Part shown: positions 33,283 to 41,582 of the stretch, piece after piece | Position numbering within the stretch: the stretch's first letter is position 1 | Layout of the letters: each line of letters starts with the position of its first letter | Assembly (NCBI RefSeq): GCF_024699925.1 | Contig: NZ_JAJOMX010000001.1 | Span: forward strand, 682,001-746,000 | Direction of reading: 5' to 3' | DNA from: Mesorhizobium sp. J428 | Lineage (GTDB): Bacteria; Pseudomonadota; Alphaproteobacteria; Rhizobiales; Rhizobiaceae | DNA length: 64,000 bases | The notes under the pieces: model-generated | What the model saw: only the letters and a program-made list of their open reading frames with translations | Databases searched by the model: none | Told to the model about the DNA's origin: nothing | Made by a program: the position numbers and the translations under genes

Positions 33283-34252
33283 TCAGTGCCGGTGCGCCGC
33301 ACTTCCGTCGGCGCAGGCGCCATACTCCACCTCGATAGTGGCATGGCCGATGCCGTGGCGCGATGCAAGCCGCTGCTTGATCGCCGTCACCGCGCCGAAC
33401 GCGTCCGCGCCGTCATTGAGGCAGGCGTGCAGGGTCGCGATGTTGCGCGATCCGTCCATCGACCAGACATGCATATGGTGCACTTCCCGCACATCCTTCA
33501 CGCCGCTCTCGATGTCCTTGGCCACGGCATCGCGGTCGATGCGAGACGGCACACCTTCCAGCAGCACGGTGCCCGCTTCCTTCATCAGCGACCACGCGCT
33601 GCGGAACAGGATAACGGCAACGAGCGCCGACAGGATCGGATCGATGGGGGTACCATCCCGTCCAGATAATGATCAGCGCGGCGGCAAGCGCCGCGACCGA
33701 GCCGAGCAGATCGCCCATCACATGGAGCATCGCCCCGCGCATGTTGAGGTTCTCGCGGTCGCCGCCGTGGAGAACGAAGAAGGCGGCAATGTTGATGCCA
33801 AGGCCCACGAGCGCCACCGCCAGCATCGGCCAGCCGAGGACCGGCTGCGGCACCGCGAAGCGCTCCACCGCCTCCCAGCAGATCCAGATGCCGATCGCGA
33901 AGATGGTGAGGCCATTGGTATATGCGACGAGCGTCTTCACGCGATCGAAGCCATAGGTCATGCGCGCGGTGGCCGCCCTGCCAGCCAAGCTGAACGCATA
34001 CCAGGCAAGCACGAGGGACACCGAGTCGGTAAGCATATGGCCGGCGTCCGCCAGCAGCGCCAGCGATCCCGTCACGAGGCCGCCAACGGCCTCGGCGACC
34101 ATGAAGCCGCCGGTGAGCAGCGCCGCGATAAGAACCCGTGTCTTGTCCGCGCCTTCGGCATGATTGTGGGAATGTCCGCCATGCGAATGGCCTTCATGCC
34201 CATGAGCATGGTCATGATGATCGTGGTGGTCGTGCGAATGGTTGCCTGCCAT
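33283..34252 (-). pseudogene. CDF family cation efflux transporter (CzcD-like), frameshifted
   Basis: With one base removed the gene encodes 322 residues: a His-rich N-terminus (HDHHDHHDHAHGHEGHSHGG), six membrane segments with the metal motifs LLADAGHMLTDS and HVMGDLLGS, and a C-terminal metal-binding domain with HHMHVWSMDG. The frame breaks in a run of five G at 33646-33650 (plus strand): four G would give WTGWYPIDPI and continue into the second part. Members export Zn, Co or Cd in exchange for protons. A homopolymer slip (error or phase variation) is the simplest explanation. Confidence 0.88.
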
Positions 34253-34306
34253 GGTCCAAAGCTCCGTCTGTTCGCGGACGGCTTACACCCGGACGGCGAC
34301 GTTATG

Positions 34307-34990
34307 CTATTCCACCTGGAGCGGCCGCAGATCCTCCAGCCGGCGCTTCTGCTTGCCGGCGGCATCGAAGTTCGCCGGATCGAGCCAGGCCTCGTAGGCG
34401 CGCTTCAGCGCAGGCCATTCCTTGTCGATGATCGAATACCAGGCAGTGTCGCGGTTCTCGCCCTTGACGACCAGGTGCTGGCGGAAAATGCCCTCGAACG
34501 AGAAGCCGAACCGCTCGGCCGCCCGCTTCGACGGCTCGTTGCGGTTGTTGCATTTCCACTCGTAACGGCGGTAGCCGAGGTCGTCGAAGACATATTTCGC
34601 GAAGAGATATTGCGCCTCGGTCGACAGCCGCGAGCGCTGCATCTTCGGCCCCCAGTGGATGTTGCCGATTTCGATCACGCCATAGGTCGGGTCGATCCGC
34701 ATCAGGGTCTGCCGGCCCACCGCCTCGCCGGTCGCCTTGTCGATGACGGCGAAGAACAGCGGGTCCTCGCTCGCCTCGACTTTGGCGAGCCAGGCATCGA
34801 AGGTCGCCCTGTCCGGCGGTGTCGTCTCGAACAGCCAGCGAAAGCGGGCATCCGATTCGCCCTCGGTCGCGGCCCTGTAGAGCCCGTCGCCATGCTTCGC
34901 CGCGCTCAGCGGTTCCAGCCGGACATACCGCCCCTCCAGCACGATGCGCTGCGGACGCGGCCGCGGAGTCCAGTTCGAGAGATCTTCCAT
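34307..34990 (-). CDS. GNAT family acetyltransferase (RimJ/RimL-like)
   Basis: A 227-residue protein of the RimJ/RimL-type GNAT group. It shows RIVLEGRYVRLEPL at the N-terminus, EIGNIHWGPKMQRSRLSTEA (about residues 106-125), WKCNNRNEPSKRAAERFGFSFEG near 150-172, and a basic tail. Members acetylate N-termini of proteins, amines or polyamines; the target is unknown. It stands alone between the CDF gene and the divergent aminotransferase gene. Confidence 0.87.
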   Translation of the reverse strand: MEDLSNWTPRPRPQRIVLEGRYVRLEPLSAAKHGDGLYRAATEGESDARFRWLFETTPPDRATFDAWLAKVEASEDPLFFAVIDKATGEAVGRQTLMRIDPTYGVIEIGNIHWGPKMQRSRLSTEAQYLFAKYVFDDLGYRRYEWKCNNRNEPSKRAAERFGFSFEGIFRQHLVVKGENRDTAWYSIIDKEWPALKRAYEAWLDPANFDAAGKQKRRLEDLRPLQVE

Positions 34991-35112
34991 GGGTCTTCCC
35001 TTGAAGGCGCGCGCCGGAATATGCTTCGCGCCGATTTGACTTCCATACTAGGTCAGAATTCTGGCTCAATGGATTGAGCCAGTTGCCAATTCCAGTCGGA
35101 ACACGAAAGCCC

Positions 35113-36300
35113 ATGACCCTCCATACCATTGCCGCCTTCGACCGCATCGGCGAGGAAAATGCCTTCGCCGTGCTCGCCCGCGCGACCGCGCTTGCGCAGT
35201 CCGGCAAGGACGTCATCAATCTCGGCATCGGCCAGCCCGACTTCCGCACGCCCGAGCACATCGTCGAAGCAGCCATCAAGGCGTTGCGCGACGGCCATCA
35301 CGGCTACACGCCTGCCACGGGTCTGCTCGCCTGCCGCGAGGCGGTGGTGCGCCGCACGCTGGCGACGACAGGCGTCGAGGTGTCGCCGGAGAACGTGATG
35401 ATCCTGCCCGGCGGCAAGCCGACCATGTATGCGGCGATCATCATGTTCGGCGAACCGGGCGCCGAGATCATGTATCCGGACCCCGGCTTCCCGATCTACC
35501 GCTCGATGATCGAGTTCACCGGGGCGACGCCCGTGCCGATCCCGGTTCGCGAGGAGAACGGCTTCGCCTTCTCGGCCGAGGAGACACTGGCGCTGATGAC
35601 GCCGAAGACGCGGCTGATCATCCTCAATTCGCCCGCCAACCCGACCGGCGGCGTCACGCCGAAGGCCGAGATCGAGAAGCTGGTGAAGGGGCTAGAGAAA
35701 CATCCCGACGTCGCGATCCTTTCCGACGAGATTTACGACGTGATGACCTATGACGGCGAGGTGCACACTTCGCTGCTGACCTTCCCCTCGATCCGCGACC
35801 GGCTGATCGTCCTCAACGGCTGGTCCAAGACCTGGGCGATGACCGGCTGGCGCATGGGCTGGTCGATCTGGCCGGACAAGCTCTACAACCTCGTGCGCAA
35901 GCTCGCGGTCAATTGCTGGTCCTGCGTCAACGCCCCGTCGCAATATGCCGGCATCGCCGCGATCGACGGCCCGCAGGACGACGTCGACAAGATGATGCGC
36001 GCCTTCGACCGGCGCCGGAAGGTCGTCGTGGAGGGATTGAACGGGCTGCCCGGCATCTCCTGCATCACGCCAAAGGGCGCGTTCTATGCCTTCCCGAACA
36101 TCTCCGGGACCGGCTGGAAAGCCAAGAAGCTCGCCTCCGCCCTGCTTGAGGAAACCGGCGTGGCGCTGATCGGCGGACCGGACTTCGGCGTGCTCGGCGA
36201 AGGCTACATGCGGCTGTCCTACGCGAACTCGGAGGAGAACATCTTGAGGGCGCTGGAGCGGATCGAGGGGTTCCTGGCGACAGGTGTTGAAAAGGTATAG
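35113..36300 (+). CDS. Pyridoxal phosphate aminotransferase, class I/II
   Basis: A 395-residue fold type I enzyme. It shows YTPATGLLACREAV (substrate-binding loop), NSPANPTGGV, DEIYDVMTYDG and the PLP lysine in LNGWSKTWAMTGWRMGW (near residue 240). It resembles aspartate/aromatic-amino-acid aminotransferases of rhizobia, but the substrate cannot be read. The ATG at 35113 is chosen (MTLHTI); an in-frame start at 35074 would add 13 residues. Its stop codon lies inside the palindrome that precedes brnT. Confidence 0.9.
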   Translation: MTLHTIAAFDRIGEENAFAVLARATALAQSGKDVINLGIGQPDFRTPEHIVEAAIKALRDGHHGYTPATGLLACREAVVRRTLATTGVEVSPENVMILPGGKPTMYAAIIMFGEPGAEIMYPDPGFPIYRSMIEFTGATPVPIPVREENGFAFSAEETLALMTPKTRLIILNSPANPTGGVTPKAEIEKLVKGLEKHPDVAILSDEIYDVMTYDGEVHTSLLTFPSIRDRLIVLNGWSKTWAMTGWRMGWSIWPDKLYNLVRKLAVNCWSCVNAPSQYAGIAAIDGPQDDVDKMMRAFDRRRKVVVEGLNGLPGISCITPKGAFYAFPNISGTGWKAKKLASALLEETGVALIGGPDFGVLGEGYMRLSYANSEENILRALERIEGFLATGVEKV

Positions 36301-36310
36301 TTTCTATACC
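36294..36310. promoter_or_regulatory. Palindromic operator of brnTA
   Basis: GGTATAG (36294-36300), TTT, CTATACC (36304-36310): perfect 7-base arms, 10 bases before the brnT start. BrnA, alone or with BrnT, represses its operon in related systems, so this is the likely binding site. The left arm contains the aminotransferase stop codon TAG. Confidence 0.6.
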
Positions 36311-36320
36311 ATATTGTGCT

Positions 36321-36584
36321 ATGAGCTTCGAATTCGACGCGGAAAAGAGCGCTGCGAACAAGAGCAAGCACGGCATCGATTTTATCGAGGCGCAAGCACT
36401 CTGGAACGATCCGCTTTTGATCTTGGCGCCAGCGCGTTCGGAAGACGAGCAGCGTTTTCTTGCGGTCGGTCGTATCGGCCTGAAGCATTGGTCGGCCGTC
36501 TATGCACTGCGCGAAGGCCGAATCAGGCTGATTTCGGTGCGCAGGTCCCGGGAGCAGGAAGTTGAATACTATGAAGGCGAGTGA
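36321..36584 (+). CDS. brnT: BrnT family ribonuclease toxin
   Basis: An 87-residue toxin of the BrnT family, an RNase of RelE-like fold. It shows FEFDAEKSAANKSKHGIDF (residues 3-21) with the typical EKxxxNxxKHG pattern, and the C-terminal IRLISVRRSREQEVEYYE with the basic catalytic Arg residues. It overlaps the brnA antitoxin gene by 14 bases, as usual for this module. A palindrome lies just upstream. Confidence 0.93.
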   Translation: MSFEFDAEKSAANKSKHGIDFIEAQALWNDPLLILAPARSEDEQRFLAVGRIGLKHWSAVYALREGRIRLISVRRSREQEVEYYEGE

Positions 36585-36789
36585 ATTCGAGAGCCGTTTC
36601 GATGCCGGCGAGGATGTCGCTGAGCTTGTGGACTGGTCGAAGGCGCGGCGTCCGAACGTCGAGAGTCGGCGCGTAAACATCGACTTTCCCGCATGGGTCG
36701 TACAGGGTCTGGATCAAGAAGCCCGCAGGCTTGGCGTCACACGGCAGGCGCTGGTCAAGCTCTGGATCGCAGAGCGTCTCGACTCATAG
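36571..36789 (+). CDS. brnA: BrnA-type antitoxin (CopG-like)
   Basis: A 72-residue ribbon-helix-helix antitoxin. It shows RRVNIDFPAWVVQGLDQEARRLGVTRQALVKLW near the C-terminal end, with the N-terminal part binding the toxin. The ATG at 36571 lies inside the toxin gene; a TTG 9 bases earlier is the other possible start. It binds BrnT and represses the operon through the palindrome at 36294-36310. It ends just before the convergent MarR-GNAT gene. Confidence 0.85.
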   Translation: MKASEFESRFDAGEDVAELVDWSKARRPNVESRRVNIDFPAWVVQGLDQEARRLGVTRQALVKLWIAERLDS

Positions 36790-37668
36790 CTCTTTCTCGA
36801 ACCAGTGTTCCGCATAGGGATTGTCGTTGTAGCGCGGGATCGCGCGGTATCCCCGCTTGGCATACATCGCCTGCGCTTCCTTCAAGGTCCCGTTCGTGTC
36901 GAGCCGCAGCAGATCGAACCCCGCCTCCGACGCGAGCGCTTCCAACCGTTCCATGATCCGGCTCGCGACGCCGAGACCGCGGGCGGAGGGTGACGTCCAG
37001 ACGCGCTTGACCTCGCCGATCCCGTCGTCCAGCGTCTTCAATGCACCGCATCCGACCGGCTCGCCATCGAGACGCGCAACGACGAACCAGCCTTTCGGCG
37101 GCGTCATTTCGGCCGGATCGAAATTGTTGCCCGCGAGCGGGTCGAAGCCGGACGGAAAGCGGCGGGCGAGCTCGGCATAATACTGCTCCAGACAGGACCG
37201 GGCATCCGGACTGTCCGCCGGCTCCAGCGCCACCGCCACAGAAGCCGCGCGCAGCAGATGTTCGATCTGCGCCATCGCCTTCACGACCAGTTTGCGGTCC
37301 GGCTCGCGCAGCGACCCCAGAAGCCGCTGCGCCGCAACGTCGGACAGACGATCGTAAGCTTCGAACTCGACCTGACCTTTCGTCGTCAGCCGTGCCTGCC
37401 GCGCACGAGCGTCCCGTTCATCCCTGACGAGCTCGACCATTCCCTGTGTTTCCAGCGATCGAATGAGCCTGCTGAGATAGCCCGAGTCGAGACCGAGCCG
37501 CTGGCGCAGCGGCTGCAGGCCGATCCCGCCGGAAAGTCCGATCTCGAACAAGACCCGCGCCTCGCCGAGCGGGCGACCGCGCGCAAGATAGCTCTCTTCG
37601 AGCACGCCGATGCGCTTCGTGAAGGCGCGGTTGAACCGCCTGACCTGATCGATCTCCGTCCGATACAT
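36784..37668 (-). CDS. MarR-GNAT fusion regulator/acetyltransferase
   Basis: A 294-residue fusion. The N-terminal half (residues about 1-145) is a MarR winged helix with LRQRLGLDSGYLSRLIRSLE and the wing DARARQARLTTKG. The C-terminal half (about 150-290) is a GNAT domain with KRVWTSPSARGLGVASRIME and DTNGTLKEAQAMYAKRGYRAI. Proteins of this architecture are common in rhizobia. An inverted repeat TGACTTTAGTCA (37673-37684) lies 5 bases upstream, likely autoregulatory. It converges with brnA (6-bp overlap). Confidence 0.9.
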   Translation of the reverse strand: MYRTEIDQVRRFNRAFTKRIGVLEESYLARGRPLGEARVLFEIGLSGGIGLQPLRQRLGLDSGYLSRLIRSLETQGMVELVRDERDARARQARLTTKGQVEFEAYDRLSDVAAQRLLGSLREPDRKLVVKAMAQIEHLLRAASVAVALEPADSPDARSCLEQYYAELARRFPSGFDPLAGNNFDPAEMTPPKGWFVVARLDGEPVGCGALKTLDDGIGEVKRVWTSPSARGLGVASRIMERLEALASEAGFDLLRLDTNGTLKEAQAMYAKRGYRAIPRYNDNPYAEHWFEKEL

Positions 37669-37672
37669 TAGT

Positions 37673-37684
37673 TGACTTTAGTCA
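37673..37684. promoter_or_regulatory. Palindrome before the MarR-GNAT gene
   Basis: TGACT-TT-AGTCA, directly upstream of the start codon at 37668. Position suggests that MarR binding would block translation initiation or transcription of its own gene; inferred. Confidence 0.45.
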
Positions 37685-37716
37685 GATATATAGCCCGACT
37701 CAAGTGCGAACCGGAC

Positions 37717-38469
37717 TTACCCGCGCCCCACGAACGGCATCTTGGTCGCCATCACCGTCATGAACAGCACGTTGGAGGCAAGCGGCAGGCTGGCCATGTG
37801 CAGGACGGCGTCCGCGACGTGCTGCGGGTCCATCGTCGCTTCGACGGCGATCTCGCCGTTGGCCTGCGGCACGCCCTTGGTCATGGGCACCGCCATCTCG
37901 GTCAGCGCGTTGCCGACGTCGATCTGGCCGCAGGCGATGTCGAACGGCCGGCCGTCGAGCGCGATCGTCTTGGTCAGCCCCGTGATCGCATGCTTCGTCG
38001 CAGTGTAGGGCACGGAGCCCGGACGTGGCGCGTAGGCCGAGATCGAGCCGTTGTTAATGATGCGTCCGCCCATCGGCGTCTGGTGCCGCATCATGCCGAA
38101 GGCCGCCCGCGCGCACAGGAACGAACCGGTGAGATTGACGTTCACCACGTCCAGCCAGGTCTCGACCGGGATCTCGTCGATCGGCGCGCCCTTCGAGCCC
38201 ATGCCGGCATTGTTGAAGAGCAGGTCCAGCCGTCCGAACTCGGACTTGATCGCAGCGAAGAGCGCATCGACCTCGGCAGGCTTCGTCACGTCGCAGGCGA
38301 CCGCGAGCGCCCTGCCCGGCACCGTTCCCACGCGCGCAACCGTCTCGTCCAGCTTCTCCTTGCGGCGGCCGGCGAGAACGGTGTCCCATCCGTCCTTCAG
38401 GAACGCAGCGGCGACCGCCGCGCCTATGCCGGTTCCGGCCCCGGTGACGAGCGCTACTCCCTTGGCCAT
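37717..38469 (-). CDS. SDR family oxidoreductase
   Basis: Classical SDR of 250 residues, start at ATG 38469 (MAKGVALVTGAGTGIGAAVA). It shows the cofactor motif TGAGTGIG, NNAGMGS, the catalytic Ser in INNGSISAY and the YTATK motif. The ending TVMATKMPFVGRG is found in an alphaproteobacterial group of unknown substrate. It lies behind the MarR-GNAT gene but on the same strand 48 bases upstream, with possible co-regulation. Confidence 0.88.
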   Translation of the reverse strand: MAKGVALVTGAGTGIGAAVAAAFLKDGWDTVLAGRRKEKLDETVARVGTVPGRALAVACDVTKPAEVDALFAAIKSEFGRLDLLFNNAGMGSKGAPIDEIPVETWLDVVNVNLTGSFLCARAAFGMMRHQTPMGGRIINNGSISAYAPRPGSVPYTATKHAITGLTKTIALDGRPFDIACGQIDVGNALTEMAVPMTKGVPQANGEIAVEATMDPQHVADAVLHMASLPLASNVLFMTVMATKMPFVGRG

Positions 38470-38540
38470 GAAATCCTCCGCGTGTTGGCGCGGCGAACCT
38501 TGCAGAAGCGGGTGTGGGAGGCAAGCGGCCCGACGTCGGC

Positions 38541-38567
38541 AAAAAAAGGCGGCCATTGGTGGCCGCC
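38541..38567 (-). terminator. Intrinsic terminator on the minus strand
   Basis: Stem GGCGGCC (38548-38554)/GGCCGCC (38561-38567), loop of 6, followed on the minus strand by seven T (A7 at 38541-38547 on the plus strand). This is the clearest rho-independent terminator in the window; it ends the transcript of the membrane protein gene at 38654-39502. Confidence 0.85.
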
Positions 38568-38653
38568 CAGTGACTGGATCTGCTTGGGAGGATGAGAGCA
38601 AATCCGATGGTTAAAATTACGATACGAATCTTAACCAAGGGTTAACGTTCGGC

Positions 38654-39502
38654 TCAGCCGAGGAATGGCAGGAATGGCCGCCCCAGCAGTGCCTCCACGA
38701 AGGTGTAGGCGACGAAGGCGGTGAACAGGACCGCGAAGATCCGTGCCGGCCGCCGGTCGTCTCGGCCGAGGAGCGAGGCGGACACCAGCGCGAACGCGGG
38801 AATGGCGTGCATCGCGTGGGTCGCGAAGAAGTGGGCGATGCGCAGGTCGCCACCATCACGCGACCATCCCATCAGCGCCAGACCACCCGCGTCGCTCGTG
38901 CCGCCGCCGACCCAATGCCCGCCCATCGAGGCCATCGTGCCCGCGGTGACGAGCGTCAGCGGCAAGGTAAGTGCGAGACCGAGCACGACGCCCTCCTTCA
39001 CCGCCGGAGAAAGGCCCGTCGCAGGATTGCGCGCGATCTGCCAGGCATAGACGGCGGTGATGGAGGTCAACAGCACCGCCAGCGGCCCCATGATCGAATA
39101 GAGCACCATTCCGGCCGTCGTCGTGTTGAAATGCGAGGCGGTGCCCAGGGCCGCCGCGCCGCCGACCCAGGCGATCTCGAGCACGATGGCCCCGATCACG
39201 GCGGTCACATAGGTGCGATACCAGCGCATGCGTCTCGTGCCGGCCGGCAGAAGACGCGCGAACAGGACGAGCGTGAGCAGATAGACGGCAAGCGCGAATT
39301 CGAACTTGAGCGGCTTGTCCCAGACATTGATGCCGAGGAACTCGCGCTGATCGACCAGGGCGGCGAAGGCGGTGGGCGCCATCGCGGCGAGCATCAACAC
39401 GCCGAGGTCGAAAAGGCGGGGCTCGCCCGCCCGGAAGGCGGCGAGCGCGGCGAACAGGTTTCCGGGCCTGGCCGGACGGTCGATCAAGGCGATGGCGGAC
39501 AT
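38654..39502 (-). CDS. Unknown polytopic membrane protein
   Basis: A 282-residue hydrophobic protein with about seven to eight membrane segments. I do not recognise the family. It contains GINVWDKPLKFEFALAVYLL and a conserved-looking HFFATHAMHAIPAFAL with three His that could bind a cofactor or metal. It follows the DUF4281 gene by 20 bases on the same strand and shares its promoter, which carries three TetR-type operators. The intrinsic terminator at 38541-38567 closes the operon. Confidence 0.8.
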   Translation of the reverse strand: MSAIALIDRPARPGNLFAALAAFRAGEPRLFDLGVLMLAAMAPTAFAALVDQREFLGINVWDKPLKFEFALAVYLLTLVLFARLLPAGTRRMRWYRTYVTAVIGAIVLEIAWVGGAAALGTASHFNTTTAGMVLYSIMGPLAVLLTSITAVYAWQIARNPATGLSPAVKEGVVLGLALTLPLTLVTAGTMASMGGHWVGGGTSDAGGLALMGWSRDGGDLRIAHFFATHAMHAIPAFALVSASLLGRDDRRPARIFAVLFTAFVAYTFVEALLGRPFLPFLG

Positions 39503-39522
39503 GGTTCTTCTCCGACAGTGGC

Positions 39523-39957
39523 TCAGGCCGGTTGCCCGGCCGGGCTGCGCAACCGCGCGGCACGAACGGCTGAAAACAGCAGGAAACCGGCCGGCCCGAA
39601 CAAGAAGGTCAGCACGAGGCATGGCACGACGAGGATGAAGCCGATCCCCTCGGCGCGGGCGGTGCGGACAAGCCAAGCACCGACGAAGAGGTCGAAGGCG
39701 AGGAAGTGCAGCCAGCCGGCAAGGAGGAGTTCGCGCGTCTCGAACAGCAGTTCCACATTGGCAAGACTGTCGAAGCCGCCCTGCCCGCCGCTCCAGAGGG
39801 CCAGCACCAGTCCCGTATAGGCGACTGACAGCAGAAGCGGCACTGCCACGGCGGCGATCATGTCCGAGGCTCGGGGAATGAACGGGCTCGCCAGCAGAGC
39901 GATCCAGCCGACGACCGCCACCATGTTGGCGACCGTGAAAACGAAATCGGGTTCCAT
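39523..39957 (-). CDS. DUF4281 (ABA4-like) membrane protein
   Basis: A 144-residue membrane protein with four segments, of the DUF4281/ABA4 family; the plant member is needed for neoxanthin synthesis. It shows FETRELLLAGWLHFLAFDLFVGAWLV (about residues 72-97), the family's best-conserved stretch. The bacterial function is unknown. It is divergent from a TetR regulator gene, with three TTGAC-NNN-GTCAA sites between, so its expression is probably repressed by that protein. Confidence 0.88.
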   Translation of the reverse strand: MEPDFVFTVANMVAVVGWIALLASPFIPRASDMIAAVAVPLLLSVAYTGLVLALWSGGQGGFDSLANVELLFETRELLLAGWLHFLAFDLFVGAWLVRTARAEGIGFILVVPCLVLTFLFGPAGFLLFSAVRAARLRSPAGQPA

Positions 39958-39972
39958 ACCGTTCTCCCTCTC

Positions 39973-39985
39973 TTGACGTTGTCAA
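39973..39985. promoter_or_regulatory. TetR-type operator, site 1
   Basis: TTGACGTTGTCAA: half-sites TTGAC and GTCAA with a 3-base centre. Nearest to the DUF4281 start (16 bases away). Confidence 0.65.
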
Positions 39986-40006
39986 AATCAAAGCTGGAGC
40001 AATTTC

Positions 40007-40019
40007 TTGACACCGTCAA
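40007..40019. promoter_or_regulatory. TetR-type operator, site 2
   Basis: TTGACACCGTCAA, same half-sites as site 1. Together with site 3 it forms a larger inverted repeat of 15-base arms (40005-40019 and 40029-40043). Confidence 0.7.
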
Positions 40020-40028
40020 GATTTATTT

Positions 40029-40041
40029 TTGACGGTGTCAA
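40029..40041. promoter_or_regulatory. TetR-type operator, site 3
   Basis: TTGACGGTGTCAA, centred exactly 22 bases (two helical turns) from site 2, which favours cooperative binding of two dimers on one DNA face. Confidence 0.7.
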
Positions 40042-40101
40042 GATTGCGAGGGCCAAGCCTGCGGCCTAGAGTGCAGCCGACGAACGGAGAGGAATCGCGA
40101 T

Positions 40102-40758
40102 TTGGAAGACGGAATTGACCGGGTGCCGCGGGAGGAAGAGCACCACAAGGCACCGCACCATCACGGCGACCTGCGCGACGCACTGCTGCGTGCGGCCGAG
40201 GCCGAACTGACGGAAAAGGGCATGGAAGGCTTCACGCTGCGCGGCTGTGCCAAGCGTGCGGGCGTGTCGCATGCCGCGCCGAAGCACCATTTTCGCGATG
40301 CGAACGCGCTACTGACGGAGCTGGCGGCAGTCGGGTTCGGGCGGTTCGTGCGGGCGATGCACGCCCGCCGCGACGCGGCCGAGGACACGCCCCGCGCGCG
40401 GCTGGTGGGCGTGGGCCTGGGCTATATCGACTTCGCGCGGGAGAACCCGGCGCTGTTCCGTTTGATGTTCTCGTCCTTCCGCCCGGATTTCGAGACGGCC
40501 AGCCTGATGACGCAGGCCAGGGATGCCTTCAATCTTCTGGTGGAGAGCGTCGGCGATCTGCGCGGCGTCGATCCGCGCAGCGACAAGTCGGCGATGCGCG
40601 ACGTCGCCGCCGCCTGGGCGACGGCGCACGGGCTGGCGGACCTGCTCCTCTCGGACCGGATCAAGTTCATGGCCGAGATTTCGGACAGCGCGCCCGAGCG
40701 GCTCTACGCCGACATCATCAGCCGGTCCGTGCCGGACGGGCCGGTGGGCGGCGACTGA
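40102..40758 (+). CDS. TetR/AcrR family transcriptional regulator
   Basis: A 218-residue regulator. The N-terminal helix-turn-helix is GFTLRGCAKRAGVSHAAPKHHF (about residues 43-64), followed by the ligand domain; a C-terminal WHG-type region is likely (ARLVGVGLGYIDFARENPALFRLMF). The start is a TTG with a good ribosome site (GGAGAGGAA); the next in-frame ATG falls inside the helix-turn-helix. It diverges from the DUF4281 and membrane protein genes across three identical-type operators, and is probably autoregulated by them. Confidence 0.9.
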   Translation: MEDGIDRVPREEEHHKAPHHHGDLRDALLRAAEAELTEKGMEGFTLRGCAKRAGVSHAAPKHHFRDANALLTELAAVGFGRFVRAMHARRDAAEDTPRARLVGVGLGYIDFARENPALFRLMFSSFRPDFETASLMTQARDAFNLLVESVGDLRGVDPRSDKSAMRDVAAAWATAHGLADLLLSDRIKFMAEISDSAPERLYADIISRSVPDGPVGGD

Positions 40759-40780
40759 TCCGCCGCCCTCGCAGGGTCGA

Positions 40781-41485
40781 TCAAGCCGGGACCTTCGCTG
40801 CCGACACTGTCGCCTCGACATGGTCGACCAGCGCGTCGGGCAGCTTGAGCCGGCCGGCGAGCATGTCGAGATAGCCGCGCTCGGCGCGGGTCTCGGGCTC
40901 GATGGCAAGGCGCGAGGCAGTGTAGAGCTCCACCTTCTGCGCATCGGTCTGCGCGGCGGCGACCAGCTCGTCGAGATTGAACGGGCGCTCCAGTTCGGCG
41001 GTGAGGAACTGCTCGGCCTCCTCGCCGATGCCGGAGAGCTTCAGCCTGTCGGCGATCTTCGCCCGCTCTTCGTCATCGATATGCCCGTCGGCGCGTGCCG
41101 CCAGGATCATCGCCCGCACCAGGGTCAGCGTGAACTCCGCTTCGCCCTGCGGCGCCTGGGACGGATGGAAGCTGGTGTCGGAGGGCGGCGGAAGCAGTTC
41201 CGGCCCTTGCTTGGCAGCCTCGGCAGGCTGGTTGCCGTTCTGGTAGTTCTGATAGGCCTTGTAGGCGAGGCCCGCGATGGCCGCGAGGCCGCCCGCCTTC
41301 AGCGCCTATCCGGTGACGGCGCGGCCTGTTCCGGTGCCCAGAAGGATCGCAGCGATCGCACCGGTGGCGATCGGATTGTCCTTGGCGAGCTGGACGGCCT
41401 GGCCCGCCTTGTCGCGGACGGTTCCCTGGCCGCCGGGGATCTGGGTTCCGAGAAGATCGTCAAGGAGTTTCTTGGGATCGAACAT
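40781..41485 (-). pseudogene. TerB-like DUF533 protein, interrupted by an amber codon
   Basis: One frame runs from ATG 41485 (MFDPKKLLDDLLGTQ) to 40781 with a single in-frame TAG at 41306-41308. Before it comes LAKDNPIATGAIAAILLGTGTG; after it the frame continues with LKAGGLAAIAGLAYKAYQNY and then a TerB-like helical domain (RAMILAARADGHIDDEERA). The whole 234-codon layout is that of DUF533/YebE inner membrane proteins. The TAG probably replaces a serine TCG, a one-base change. The gene is therefore either truncated to 59 residues in this strain or carries a sequencing error. Confidence 0.85.
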
Positions 41486-41582
41486 ACGTTCTCCTTCGAT
41501 GGGGCCTGACACGGCCGGTCGCTTCCGCCGAGCCAGAGGTAGGCAGGCGATGGCGACATTGCAATGACGATGAGGCGGCTTG

